From Haemaphysalis longicornis (lineage: Eukaryota; Arthropoda; Arachnida; Ixodida; Ixodidae): a stretch of 64,000 nucleotides of DNA. The position numbers and the translations under genes were made by a program. The stretch is from positions 133,627,399 through 133,691,398 of the forward strand of contig CM023454.1 in assembly GCA_013339765.2 (NCBI GenBank), written 5' to 3'. Below the pieces are notes generated by a model. The model was not told where the DNA came from, ran no database searches, and worked only from the letters and a program-made list of their open reading frames with translations. Shown piece by piece: positions 10,081 to 20,879 of the stretch (positions within the stretch are counted from its first letter, which is position 1; each line of letters starts with the position of its first letter).

Positions 10081-12532
10081 ATGTCGCCAAAACTAGAGGA
10101 CACAGAGGGCACCGAGACGTCTAGAGGGCACAGCCAGGCCAAGAGGGCAGGGAGGAAGCAGGAAGAGGTGGGCCTAAAATGGGAGCAATATAAGCAAATG
10201 AAACAGGAAGTACAGCAATTAGTGCAGGCGAAAATGAAGAGGGGCGGTGAGCGATGGGTATAGCAAATGTGAGGGAGAGGTAGAGACGCGCCGAGAGGGT
10301 TCTGGAACCATGAGCAGGCATTAGGGAAACGCACGAGTCACACAGAAGGCGGTACTAAAGAAAACGAGCAGGGACCGATGCTCAAGGGAGAGGAAGCAGT
10401 GGCATACCTACCCAAAATCATCACGGAGAAGTTCGGTAAGCGCAATGAAGAGGCTCCGCAGCGACACAGAGATGTCCGACAGGTAGGCCGGAATGTCTGG
10501 AGATAGATGGGGACAAGCTGAAATGAAAACGAGCACTAGAAAAGGCCCCAAAAATACCGCGGTAGGCACAGGTCGGATAGCGATGCAGTTTAATAACCAG
10601 TTAGGACCAACGATCAAGGGAAATCTACTCCAAGCCATCAGAACATGGATGGAAGGAAAGGCAACAGCGGCCACGTGGCAATTGAGCAGGATGAACTTAG
10701 TGTACAAGGGCAAAGGAGTCAGGACAAACTCCAGCTCGTATAGGCCAGTAACCATCACGTCAGTGCTGTACAGGTTTGCAATGCAGGGAGTGAACTTCCA
10801 ACTAGAGCAGTGGGTGGAAGAAAGTAGGATATTAGGGGAACTTCAAAATCTGTTTCGAAAGGACAGAAGACTAGACGAGAAATTATTTGTGGTAAGCCAA
10901 TGCATGGAGGTGGCGAAGATGCGAAACCGACCGTTGTGGTTAGCCTTTCTGGACATAAAGCGGCGTATGATAATGTAGACACAGAGCGGCTATTGAGTAT
11001 CCTGGAGGACGAGGAAATTAGCTTCCTCAGGGAGCTACACCCGGAGAACGAAGTGCAAATAGTGTAGGAGGGGATAACATACAATAGGCCCGTATACACC
11101 TACCTGGGTTTGAGACAAGGATGTCCTCTCTCTCCGATGCTGTTAATGATTTACATGGCGGTGTTAGAAAGGAAGCTAGAATTCGGTACGCTCGGGTTCA
11201 ACTTATCATACATGAAAAACGGGCAGGTGGTGGAACAACGAGTTCTGGGATTAACGTATGCAGACGACATATTGTTGAATGCAGACAACCGGATATGTAT
11301 GCAGGGCTTAATTGCTATTTGCGGTGAAGATGCGACGAACCTAGGGCTATTCTTTCGCAGAGAAAAATGGCGGATCAAGGTATTTGAAGGCGGTGTGGAG
11401 GACAAAACAGTGTCGTTGCAGCAAGTAGAAATACCATTGTTAAACGTTTATAAATATTTAGGAGTATGGCTTAATGAGAGCGAAGATTACACGCAGGCGC
11501 ATGGGGCTCACCTTAAGACGAAAGGAAGACGGAATGCGGCCATAATTATTCACAGAGCCCTCTGGGGATACAGCATATACGAGGTGGTAATGGAAGTCTG
11601 GGAAGGGGTTATGGTACCAGGATTAACTTTCGCGAATTCGGTTCTGTGAATGAAGCCAGAGACTCAAGCAGGCCTGTAGATTAATCAGAGGGCGGTAGGC
11701 AGCTTGGCCCTAGGGACACACAGCAAAACTACAAAAGAAGCGGTACGAGGGGATATAGGCTGGTCGTCTTTCGAGGCAACGAAGCCGCAGAGCAAGATGA
11801 AGTTTGAGAGGCGACTTCGTCACATAGATGATAAAAAAAGGTTCGCGAGGGTGTTTAAGCAACTGTATATGGGAGCGTGGACACAACAGGTAAAAAGCAG
11901 GTAAACGCAGTAGAGAAGACGAAGTGGGCATAGAGAATGGAAGCGACAAAAACACTGGAGTCTAATAGATCAGAGAAACGGGAAATTAAGAAGGAGGGAT
12001 TCTATAGCAATACGAGGGACAGTACTTTGCTCTTTGAGGCACGGGCAGGGTGCCAGAGAACCCGTTCATACACCGCTAGCTACAGGCAGCAGGATGAAAC
12101 ATGTGCATGCCAACGGCAGTGATCGGGAAACTATAGACCATATTGTCACGAGCTGCAGAGAGATACGACAACCGCGGAGTGAGGGGGAAACTACGCTGGC
12201 GGAGGCTTTGGGGTTTAGGGCGAGGCGGAACCTCAACTTCAAAACCATAAAGGTAACGAAGAGGCGACTGGAGTGATGGTAGGAGTAAAAGTAGGGAATG
12301 GATGGGTACTCAGGCGAAGTAATCATACGGGTGAGAACATAACACAGCGACGGTAGAAAAATTGGTGTGGGGGCGATGAGAATAAAACAGGGAAGAGGGG
12401 GGATGGCAGTGAGGATAGGAACTTGTTAGGTTAGCGGGGTTTAGGGCAAACAAGCGTAATAAAAAAGGCAAGTCGGCTGCTGACAACCGACGCCCGATTC
12501 AAGGGGAGAGCCACTAATGATCCTCTTCCCAT
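10081..12532 (+). pseudogene. LINE D: non-LTR retrotransposon polyprotein, plus strand, frameshifted
   Basis: A second, unrelated LINE on the plus strand. Readable in order: a charged N-terminal region (10081-10260), SSSYRPVTITSV (about 10735), LGELQN (about 10835), RPLWLAFLDIK (about 10930) with a one-base loss just after that breaks the first catalytic block, RQGCPLSPMLL (11113), the active site TYADDILL (about 11257), YKYLGVWL (about 11450), and VPGLTFAN (about 11615). The C-terminus has ARAG and a cysteine-histidine cluster (ETCACQ near 12095; TIDHIVTSC near 12130) followed by KVTKRRLE (12250). No APE endonuclease was recognised. The shape fits a tick LINE family I know only from memory, so clade is left open. 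Many frameshifts make it inactive. The 5' boundary is unclear (9959-10080). Confidence 0.75.
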
Positions 12533-12549
12533 CAGCGCAGGAGGCTTAT
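12533..12549 (-). repeat. Right 17-bp terminal inverted repeat
   Basis: Exact reverse complement of 1855-1871. It abuts the LINE A RT fragment at 12550. Confidence 0.7.
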
Positions 12550-12960
12550 ACTAACAAGTTGCATGGTTTTTGAAAGGCCCTTGCAGAAGACGTGCTTAAA
12601 TGGAGTTAAATTATCGTGCTGGTTCAAGAAACCAGTCAAGTAGTTCGAAATAATGTGCTCTATGATTTTACAGCATGAGCTGATAAATGAAATCGGGCCA
12701 TGAACGGCGCGATCACCCTTTTAAAGGCCGGGACGACACATTTATTACCCCACACATAGTGTACAACACCAAAACGGAAGAAGATCCGAAGATAGATTTA
12801 ACAAATTGAGCAGGTGATTTGGAGTAATGGTATAGAAAAAAATGGAATAATATCTGGCCCTGGTGATGGCATTAGCCTGATATTGAGCAGCGTGGAGACG
12901 ATTCCCTCGAAACTACTGACGACCACCGATTCCCTCGAAACAGACGACCACCCTACGAAG
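12550..12960 (-). pseudogene. LINE A, segment 4: N-terminal RT (fingers)
   Basis: Minus-strand RT remains: a SPGPDIIP block (about 12865), VVPAFK (about 12730), GPISF and CCKIIEHII (about 12680), and the KGLSKTMQLV block (about 12570). This is the RT segment that should sit directly upstream of the part found at 466-1854. It is broken by frameshifts, one of them between VVPAFK and GPISF. The other side joins the endonuclease-RT linker at 16785-16947 once LINE E is removed. Confidence 0.75.
12900..12952 (+). repeat. Two-copy tandem repeat (28 and 25 bp)
   Basis: Units 12900-12927 and 12928-12952 share gattccctcgaaac and gacgaccacc. The repeat is at or near the 5' junction of LINE E. Confidence 0.75.
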
Positions 12961-13422
12961 GCTGCACCAGGCTTCGCTCCTGCTGGGTGTGCAAGAAGCA
13001 CAACTACGACAGCGACGGGGACATTCATACGCGCCATGCATTCTCCTCCCGCGGCTGACCGACTTGCCTCCGGCGCGTCGCGGAGGAGGCTGAACGCATC
13101 TTATTGTCAATGTGTGAGTAGGCTCATAGTAGGAAATTTTCGAACCGCTATAGAAGAGGTTCCATCTTTGCATGTGCGTACGTGCTATTGCTGCAGTGAC
13201 TATAGCTTCGAACTTTCAACGATGGAAAAGGACAGAGCAAAAGAAGCACAAAACGCGATATGTGTCGGGATAGTGACAATTGGGGCTCTGGTCGGGAAAT
13301 TATGACTGCAGTATTAGATGCAACTTGAACAATTCTCTCTCATTGCGACACTTGTGGAAACCGGTAACTCTTATTATGGCTTTGACAGTTTTTGCAAAGC
13401 GTTTACCGGTTGTCGTAAACTA

Positions 13423-16340
13423 TTTTTGATGCATATAAATGCCAGGAGCGAGAAACAAGCTAGATGACATTATTATCTTCTTTGAAACAATAAACCTGAA
13501 CTTGATCTGGTGTGCTTTTCAGAAACTTGGTTGACTAAAAATGATGCGATTCCATTGTTTAACGGATACCGATCGAAACACCCTTTCAGACAGGCCAGGA
13601 GGGGGGTGGAGTTGCAAGTTACCTTAAATAATTCATACCGTATACCATCATTGATGACTTTTCTAGGAGTAATAACGATGTTGACTGTTTAACAATTCGT
13701 TCGGGAAAGAACACAGTGTCTGTGGTCTATAGACCATCAAATGGTGACAGGCAAAGCTTTAGCATTTTTCTGAACGACTCCTTCAGTTTGGTAGCAGTAA
13801 TAACAACTCTTGTATTATTATGGGGGATATCAATATAGACATGAGTTCAGCGGATAAGTGGTTTCTGGAAATAAAAACGCGTACTGGTCCGCCATGCATA
13901 CAAAAAACTCGTAGAACTACCGACTACGGTATCTTCTGGTAGTGCTACCCGGCTAGATATCTGTCAACATTGGCTGGCGTGCTTTCCACTAATCTTAGTG
14001 ATCATTAAGCAGTGTTTTGTTGTGTGAACATGGAAGTTACTGTAAGCGGCAATAGTTGTGAAAGAAATTTTCGGCGTAGGAATAACGAGTTCGGGACTGG
14101 AGCAGTTTGGAGACCTTGTCAGAATTTTCGATTGGAAGGAAGTTTTGGCCCAAAGCGACTCAAACAAAGCCCACGGCCTATTTTGAGGTACATACTGGCG
14201 TGCTACGAGTTAGCGTTTCAACCCAGTGGCACAACAATGAAATTCCTAAAGGCGCGAAACCCCTGGATATGTCAACAACCTTCCTTAAACGAATTGATTG
14301 ATTGTAGGGTTTAACGCGCCGCCGCAACGAAGCGATGAGGCACGCCGTAGTGGAGGGCTCCGGATTAATTTTGACCACCTGGAGATCTTTACCGTGCGCC
14401 GAAATCTCGTACACACGGGTGTTTTTGCTTTTCGCCTCCATAAGAAAAGCTGCCGCCGCGGCCCGGAATCGAACCCGCGAACTCGTGCTCAGCAGCGCAA
14501 CGCCTTAGCCACTGAGCCACCGCAGCGGGTTCTTAAACAAATTAAAAGGAAAAACCTAATGTATCATTTTTTGTGTGAACCCGTGGCCCCTACTCTGGTT
14601 CTAGAATCTGATTCTAGAATTAAAACTGCAGAGCGACCTGAAAAGTGCCAAGCTCAGATACTATGAACGCCTCTTCAAGGATATATGTAACAATTAAAAA
14701 AAGATATAGGGAAACAGTGAATGGGATAACGGCCTGCAACAAGAGCACGCAGTCGCATGCTGCTCGCTTGAACGGTAGACGGGTAGAATCCGCCGAAATG
14801 GCAATCGCAATGAATAGGCATTTCATCAAAGCAGGGCCTTACATTTTGGAGGTCGATGAAGATAAAAGTAGCGCTATACTGGAATAGTCACAACTTATAA
14901 ACTCTATCTTTTTAGGTCCGACAAACGCAAGTGAGGTTCAAATTTTTTTTCTTAAAAAAAAAAACAACGTCGCATCTGGCATCGATGGTATTGCACCACT
15001 TCCTGTTAAACACATCGCTTCGAAAATTAGTGAAGTTTTAGCTTTCATTATTAATTTGACATTATCGGCTAGTTAGGCCAATTCACAAAGGTGGTGGCGA
15101 TGACCAGGTGTCCAATTACAGGCCAATCTCTGTGTTGACAGTCTTTTACAAAAATATTTGAAGATGTAATACATAATAGACTAACAAACTGTTTCAACAC
15201 ACACAAGGTCATTTCACCGTATCAGTACGGCTTTCAAAAAAAGAAGTCAATGGAGGAAGCTCTGCATAATATTAAGGACAGTGTAGTAGAAAATATAGAC
15301 GGAAAAAAATTACACTCGGGTGGACCATATCGTGGACCAACCAAAAAAAAAGCATTTGACTCTATCAATCATAAAATATTGCTAAAAAACTAAAAAAAAT
15401 TAGAAACACGCGGAATAGGGGCTGACCTATTAAGGAGCTATTTAGGTAATAGGGATCAATTTGTTGAACGGTATTTCATCGGAGTTATTGGTTATAGAAG
15501 AGGGTGTTCCGCAAAGGTGAAAGCTGGGACCGTTGTTATTCCTAATATATGTGAACGATATTCAAAACAAACCTTGTACATCCCAGATAGCCATGAATGC
15601 AGATGACACGAACATATTTTTCTCCGGTAGCAGTATAAGAGAACTCCAGTATGAAGTAAATAGATATTTAAAAATGTTGTCAAAGTGGTTGCACGAAAAT
15701 AACTTACAGCTAAACGCATCGAAGACTACCTATATCGTTTAGACCAATTATTAGGAATATAGATGAAGGCATTCATATTGAATATCGGGGCAATATGATC
15801 AACCAAGTAAAAGAACACAAGTTCTTAGGAGTATGGTTTCATGAGGAATTATCTTGGCATCCTCATATAGAACACCTAAGCAATGAAATTTCAAAAAATA
15901 TAGGCGTTCTATACAGATTGAGAAGCTTAATACCGCCTTGGTTGAAAACACAGCTATATAACAATTTTGTCTATTTTATGCTTTTCTACGGGATATTAGC
16001 CTGCGGAACAACAAACAAAACAAATTACAGACGGGGGATCGTCTCACAGAAAAGTGTTCTCCATCAATTTGCCAATTTTAACGGGCACTATGCCGACCTG
16101 AGAACGGGTTCACTATTTGTTCTGCTTAAGGCTGTATGCTTAAGGCTTACCAAACTATTATATGAAGCTTTTACAAGCTATACACAAAGAAAATCTCCAG
16201 GGAAAACATAACGACAATAGCAGTGTACCCTGTACCTTCATAGGCGTGCCAAAATACACGCACCGAAATTGAGAAGAAACTACGGAGGCGGTCTTCTTTG
16301 CTTCAACGCACCGATATACTCAACAAAGTTGGAGACCAAA
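13423..16340 (+). pseudogene. LINE E ORF2: endonuclease-reverse transcriptase, heavily frameshifted and split by a SINE
   Basis: Plus-strand blocks in order: endonuclease with LVCFSETWL (13510-13535), VYRPSNGD (about 13718), and MGDINIDM (about 13820); the linker with NEIPKGAKPLDM (about 14240), interrupted by the SINE at 14296-14531 and resuming at about 14545; NNVASGIDGI (about 14970), NYRPISVL (about 15115), KKAFDSINHK (about 15345), LLFLIYVNDIQ (about 15535), ADDTNIFF (about 15600), KFLGVWFHEELSW (about 15825), and a C-terminal tail to about 16340. The active-site tyrosine or phenylalanine before ADD is asparagine. Poly-A runs at 14940-14965 and 15390 contain frameshifts. 16341-16785 is the 3' UTR. 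Confidence 0.8.
14296..14531 (-). mobile_element. tRNA-derived SINE (Ruka-like)
   Basis: Minus-strand tRNA-like head with a TGGCTCAGTGGCTAAGG A-box region and a GGTTCGATTCC B box (about 14468-14520), then a tRNA-unrelated body containing the block CTCCAGGTGG and ending in CGTTAAACCC plus a short (CAAT)n tail. The order and wording match my memory of the tick SINE Ruka. It is flanked by cttaaacgaatt (14284-14295) and cttaaacaaatt (14532-14543), a 12-bp target duplication with one mismatch. It splits the LINE E linker. Confidence 0.85.
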
Positions 16341-16784
16341 TTGATATCAAGTGCAGGAGAAACATATTTAAAACATAGGTGCAAGAATACCTACTAAATT
16401 AGAATATCTGGTTGAATGCCTGGAACTGTGGATGCCGCCTCCACCTGTTTAAGGCGCAGGTTTTGTAGTTGTGTCAATCTTTAAAACTCTGTCATAGTTC
16501 TACTCTGATTGTCAATTGTACTTTGTTTTAATTTACACTTTTCTTCTCTAATGTAGGTTACAGTACCTTTCTCGTATTGTCTTGTACTCTACATGTCTTG
16601 TCTACATGTAATGTCATGTGCTGTACATGTTGCTTGTATTTTTTACCTCACATTACAATTTCTAGCTTGTTTGATTTTTCCTCATCATTTTACTGTACCA
16701 AAAGGGGGCTGATGCCTCTGTCAGGCTTTGTAGCCTTTAGTCCCAGCGTGACAACTCGTACTTTGAGGAAATGAAATGTGAATC

Positions 16785-16947
16785 CTTGAATCTGGTTGAT
16801 GCTATGTCGCCTATCAGGGTCAGAGAAAACGGACTTAAAGAAGGGAATAAATTAATTTGCAATATGCTGCTTACTGCTAAAAATTTCATCACCATTTTTA
16901 ATACTGTTTGCGTGGTGTTTATTAGCCACGCTTAAGTGACGCCAAAA
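16785..16947 (-). pseudogene. LINE A, segment 3: endonuclease-RT linker
   Basis: Minus strand, immediately below the PLE-like insertion: FWRHLSVANK, then SSKQHIAN, then VFSDPDRRHSIN. This is the typical linker between endonuclease and RT in CR1/Jockey LINEs. It joins in the same frame (TDPSM then FWRH) to the segment starting at 17744 when the 770-bp insertion and one target duplication are removed. Confidence 0.7.
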
Positions 16948-16960
16948 CATTGAGGGATCG
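16948..16960 (+). repeat. Target-site duplication, left copy (13 bp)
   Basis: Identical to 17731-17743. Removing one copy and the insert restores a continuous LINE A reading frame. Confidence 0.85.
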
Positions 16961-17730
16961 TTCTTCGATAAAACCTGCGCGAACTCAGAGAAAGACGGAG
17001 GAAGTGCCACACAAGGACAGCCGCTGGTTTTTGTCTGGGTTCGCGCGGGTTTTATCAAAAATGTCTTCGCAACTAGCCTAGCTTGCAACCATCCTGCAGT
17101 TTGTTTCAGTTACATCGGGCTGTTTTGAGTGTTTTTAAACTTTCAAGCTACTAATTAAGCAACGTCCGGCATCACTCATCGCCGTTTCAGCGATACGTAC
17201 ACGGACAGCATCATGGCATCTGAGGCATGGAACCTGCCCGGACTGAATTCAAGTCTTGTGTGGTTGGCTGCATCCTTCATCGAGCCATAGAAACCGGTTC
17301 TATGAACTCCTGAGGAGTAAGGTAAGAGCGGTTTTACCGTCAGTGCCTGTTGACGCATTGCGGCCTGGCGTACCCTGCGAAGTCGGGCCTCCGCGACTAC
17401 CGTGGCTGGATACGGGTAGCCAATCAGCACACGGATGGTTTTGGGAACCACGTGCGGCTAAGCCTTCTGAGAAGGAAGAAAGCTGTTCCACCACCAGGAC
17501 GTGTTCACCAGAAGTTCACCAGAGGGTGCAATAGCTAGGACCAATGTTCTGCTTTCAGCCGCAACTACCCCCGGTGGAAAAGGTGGCTGTCGCTAGAGCG
17601 TCAGTGGACACGTTCCGGACAATGAACTTTTTCCAACCGGTTGTGCTTGTGTGACACTTGCTCCGTCTTTGTCGGAGTTCGAGAGGGTTTTTCCAAGAAT
17701 GTCTTTCTCACTAGCCCAGCTTGGAACCCT
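16961..17730 (-). mobile_element. 770-bp fold-back insertion, Penelope-terminal-repeat-like
   Basis: Flanked by a perfect 13-bp target duplication (cattgagggatcg at 16948-16960 and 17731-17743). Inside, one sequence block occurs three times: inverted at 16961-17020, and twice in the other orientation at about 17030-17095 and 17635-17730 (shared words include AAAGACGGAG, GAACT(C/T)C and GCTAG(C/T)CCAGCTTG-like). Mixed direct and inverted partial copies of a terminal block are typical of Penelope-like elements, and the block resembles tick PLE termini as I remember them. It has no coding capacity, and no clear hammerhead core was found. Confidence 0.6.
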
Positions 17731-17743
17731 CATTGAGGGATCG
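17731..17743 (+). repeat. Target-site duplication, right copy (13 bp)
   Basis: Identical to 16948-16960. Confidence 0.85.
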
Positions 17744-18200
17744 GTATTGATGAACTGAGTGACCGTCTTGCAAAAAAAACTTGTTTGCTCCTGTTGATTT
17801 TTTTTGGTAAGGGCGGAACCTATGCTCTAAATAGGTGAACCGTTAACTTCGAGTTTTTTATTCGGTTTTATTTTCCGTTAAAAAAATTATTTCTCGAATA
17901 ATGCATGGGTTAGAGCGGCGCATACGCTTTCTTTTTAAAGGGATAAAGTTATCGACACAGTAATTCCTGATGGGCTGGAAAGTTTCCCGAAGAAAATTGA
18001 TGTTATCTACAGTGAACTTCCCCAGTGCTAATTTTCAATATTCAAGTACACTTTTGTCATTCGCCCTGCACAAACATTTAAACAGTTTCTCTTTTTGGGG
18101 AGTATTTGATTTCGAGCATCGGAAGCGGCACGTAAGAATCACAAGTTTGTTGTCGGATAGAACATATTCAACTTTTAATTGTATTCCACGTAAAGATGCA
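17744..18200 (-). pseudogene. LINE A, segment 2: end of endonuclease and linker
   Basis: Minus strand from 18200 downward: LNMFYP, SDNKLVILTC (frame-shifted; the SDH motif of APE endonucleases with H replaced by N, near 18150), then FIPLKRKRMRRSNP (about 17925), a typical linker entry. The C-terminal side meets segment 3 across the 770-bp insertion. The upstream side meets 27279 across the Gypsy element, where ILDIILS of the endonuclease ends. Confidence 0.7.
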
Positions 18201-19259
18201 GTAAAGATTGTTTGTGGTCCGTTTCCCCGAAGTCCGGTGTCGATCAGGAACCCAATCGACCGGTCTCCGATTGATTTGGCAGGAGGCTGGCAGGGCGATG
18301 GTGTTTGAAGTTCTGGGAGATGGCGGTCGAATTGACAAACTCGAGGCGTTTGTAGTTGGAGAAGGGAAACGAAGAGTTTATATACAGCTATTTACACTAG
18401 GAAAACTGGGTACATGAGTAATAAAGGATAAACTTTAAACTGCAGGTTAGGCGGTAGCTCCAACTGCGTACAAATCACTGGAGCTTCTAAAAATTCGTCT
18501 AACTCTCCTATCCTCGGAGCATTCACAAACCGCTCGAGAAACGACGGGCGACACTATTTTCCTGCCGCAGGATCCATCTAGTTGCCCGGTACGGAGCTGT
18601 ACCCTAAACTTCCGACGCGATTCTAACCTCTGGCCTAGGGGGCTCACAAATACTAACCTAGCTCGAACGGCCGAAACTCCTTGTACCGTCGGGAACTGCT
18701 CTGCTCAGCGCTCAGACAAGAACGATATCTAATGGCCAAGTTCGGCCTTATAACACTTCGAGATCCAAGTCCCTCTGGAATGCCCCTGATGCATTCGTAC
18801 ACGTGTAAGGAGGTGCCCAAATTCACGTAGACAGCTGTCACTCAGCGCAACGATTGAATGTTCAATGAGGCGTCACCACCTTTGGGTCAACAGCCCGCAC
18901 GCGGGCGACCAAGAGCGCGCGACCCCGAGTAGTGAGAGCAAACTGTGGCGACTGTGCACCGTGCCGATAGGAGCGCGTTAACAATGGTTTCTCGCGCGGC
19001 TCGCGGTCAGACGCCAGTAATTACACTCCGCTCCGCACCACGTCTACGATTCTCAGAACCCGGCGCCGCCGTCTGCTTTCTCAATGGGAGACTGTCCCCG
19101 TGGCATTCCTTCGGATATACAATCAGTCTCCTGTACGTGCCGTGACGAACAGGCGACCACTGCTGCGTAGAGGCGACAGCACTGAGCCGCCAGACCGAGT
19201 GGCGGGTTCACACGCGCAGCCTGGGCGCCAGACCACTGACCTTCTGAGTGGGCCTTTAC
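18201..19259 (-). repeat. 3' LTR of the Gmr1-like element
   Basis: About 1.06 kb, alignable over its length with 26240-27277 in the same orientation (for example tcgaattgac, aggaggctggcagg, gtttatatacagct). On the plus strand it starts gtaaag and ends cctttac, a short terminal inverted repeat. Confidence 0.9.
18377..18384 (-). promoter_or_regulatory. TATA box in 3' LTR
   Basis: Minus strand TATATAAA, conserved at the equivalent position of the other LTR. About 180 bp of LTR lies downstream, a normal R-U5 length. Confidence 0.5.
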
Positions 19260-19274
19260 ACCTCCCCCCTTTTA
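19260..19274 (-). other. Polypurine tract
   Basis: Minus strand TAAAAGGGGGGAGGT directly before the 3' LTR, the usual plus-strand primer position. Confidence 0.8.
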
Positions 19275-19388
19275 GAGGGTTACTGGACATCTTGGTTCAG
19301 TCAATCCGAAGCCAATTTAAAACTGCCATTGGATTCATCTCTCTTTCAGCGATAACAGCAAAAAAACATGTGGAAGGAGCTAGGTCAT

Positions 19389-20650
19389 ATGGAAGGAGCT
19401 AGGTAAAAACGAGGGGTGTGTATTGGCTCAAAGGTGGCTCATATGCTTAGTAATATATTCCTAGGTAGGGTTGATAGAAATATCGAAAGAAACGTGTGCG
19501 GCTCGGCAAAGAAAATTTTCGTTATGTAGATGATTTTCTAATAATCGTTGAAAAATAGAGATCTGAATGTAGAGGGCCTTATTAACTGTGTCAATGAGTG
19601 CGGTCTCGGATTGCAGTTCACATTTGAGCTGCCCAAACTGAACAAACTGCAGTTTTTGGATTTAGAATTAACTTTCAATACAGGTCATGTATGCTGGTGT
19701 TACCGTCCCAGATCTCAAAAACCAGTGCTAAACTTCAAATCGGGTCATTCGAAGGTAATAAAAAATGGGATCGCATTTTCTTCATTACGCTCATCCCTTT
19801 AAAAGTCATGTGACCATCAGCTGAATGACAGCTTCTCGAACCAGATAAGTAGAATGCAGACGGCTGGCTACCCTGACAATGTTCTCCTCATGGTCGTGCA
19901 GAAGTTAGTCAAATGGATAAAAGGAAAAGATACGGCAGGTTCTGTGACGCAGCCACCAAGGCAAAGAAAAAGATACCCCGTTGTGATACCGTATAAGCAC
20001 CGGCTCTCTCATAACTTAAAAAACGTGGCAAAAAGATACGCTGTCAACGTGGTATTCTCGGCTCCAAATAAATTAGGAAAATTGTGCAGTAGGGTTGACC
20101 GAAGATTAGCTTCCCGGAATACAAAAAAGAGTGTGCCCGATAAATCATTCAGACCCATTTGTGAAATGTGCAATGGGTGTCGTGTATATGTTACCACTTC
20201 GGTGTGGACATATATATGTGGGACAAACCGGGACGTGTCTGAACACCAGGTTGTCCGAGCACCAGTGTTCATTTAAAACGAATCCACACAGCCACCTGGC
20301 AAAACTGCTCCAAACAAGATTGTAAGCCGCTTTTTAATGAAACCACTGTGTTGTCGAGACACAAAGATAAAACAACACGGGAAATTATCGAGGACCTTTC
20401 AAATCAGACGAGCTGCTGACCGTTGTATAAGTATGCCCTCAATAGTGCTGCATGACCGGGAATACGCGTATCTGAGTGACGCCTTTGCATGACCAAGTAA
20501 ACCAAAGACTACACATGTGCAAACTGATTAATGATTGCGTTTTTTTGTTTGTGGTTATCGGGTGCAATAATTTACCGCCACGTGGGAGACTGATCTGTAT
20601 ATATGACCAATGTTTTCTTCAAAATAAATTAGTTGTGAGTGCAGCGCTGT
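19389..20650 (+). mobile_element. Penelope-like element, 5'-truncated, inside the Gmr1-like element
   Basis: Plus-strand element lying between the PPT and RT of the Gypsy element. It contains RT and GIY-YIG endonuclease remains and a terminal segment (about 20630-20695) with the words gcgctgtcctgtct and gttttcgcgcgctgg typical of tick PLE ends as I remember them. Exact borders and target duplication are not resolved. Confidence 0.75.
19440..20485 (+). pseudogene. Penelope-like RT-GIY-YIG endonuclease ORF, frameshifted
   Basis: PLEs use a telomerase-related RT joined to a GIY-YIG endonuclease. Readable blocks: SKVAHMLSNIFLGRVDR (about 19430), active site RYVDDFLIIVE (19520-19552) ended by a premature TAG, LPKLNKLQFLDLEL (about 19630), NGIAFSSLR (about 19765), MQTAGYP (19854), then a Cys-rich entry CEMCNGC in one frame and GVVYMLPLRCGHIYVGQTG in another (about 20180-20240), which is the GIY-YIG core (VVY...YVG), followed by RLSEH. 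The tail CISMPSIVLHD leads to a stop near 20490. The missing start and several shifts show it is dead. Confidence 0.8.
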
Positions 20651-20879
20651 CCTGTCTAACTCTCGTTCTTTTTTGTGCCGTGTTTTCGCGCGCTGGATTG
20701 TCAATCATATCCACAAATGAGCCCCCTTCCATTTCTGCAGTTCGGTTAATCCGAACTGTGTCCCCACCTCAACTTCAAACACAACCTATTCACTAGCCTT
20801 TCTAAAAGAGAACGAATACTCTGGCAAACCAAAGACACAAAAATTCTAAAAACACTAAATGCGAGTGAGAAAGAAATTG

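Larger units (their letters stand above)
1855..12549. mobile_element. 10.7 kb interval bounded by 17-bp terminal inverted repeats
   Basis: The 17-mer ataagcctcctgcgctg at 1855-1871 recurs as its exact reverse complement at 12533-12549. Outside the interval both flanks are LINE A reverse transcriptase, and the two flanks meet at the same place in the protein (QLV on the 12.55 kb side, HTFSF on the 1.85 kb side). The interval therefore behaves like one insertion with terminal inverted repeats that later received LINE B and LINE D. No transposase was recognised, the inverted repeat does not extend past 17 bp, and no clean target duplication is visible. Alternatively the shared 17-mer could be the terminus of LINE D or of an unknown family. 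Confidence 0.5.
12961..16785 (+). mobile_element. LINE E: CR1/L2-like non-LTR element inserted in LINE A
   Basis: Plus-strand LINE whose 3' end (about 16765-16785, GAAATGTGAATC-type terminus) abuts LINE A linker sequence on the minus strand. Its 5' boundary near 12960 abuts the next LINE A piece. Exact ends and target duplication were not resolved. 12961-13420 is leader or ORF1-like sequence without recognisable domains. Confidence 0.65.

Noticed and set aside
16961..17730. Hammerhead ribozyme in the Penelope-like terminal block
   Set aside because: No CUGANGA plus GAAA core in the right order was found by eye. A covariance search would be decisive.
20738..20758. Short palindrome (cagttcgg ... 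ccgaactg)
   Set aside because: 8-bp arms are expected by chance in 64 kb and no function is indicated.
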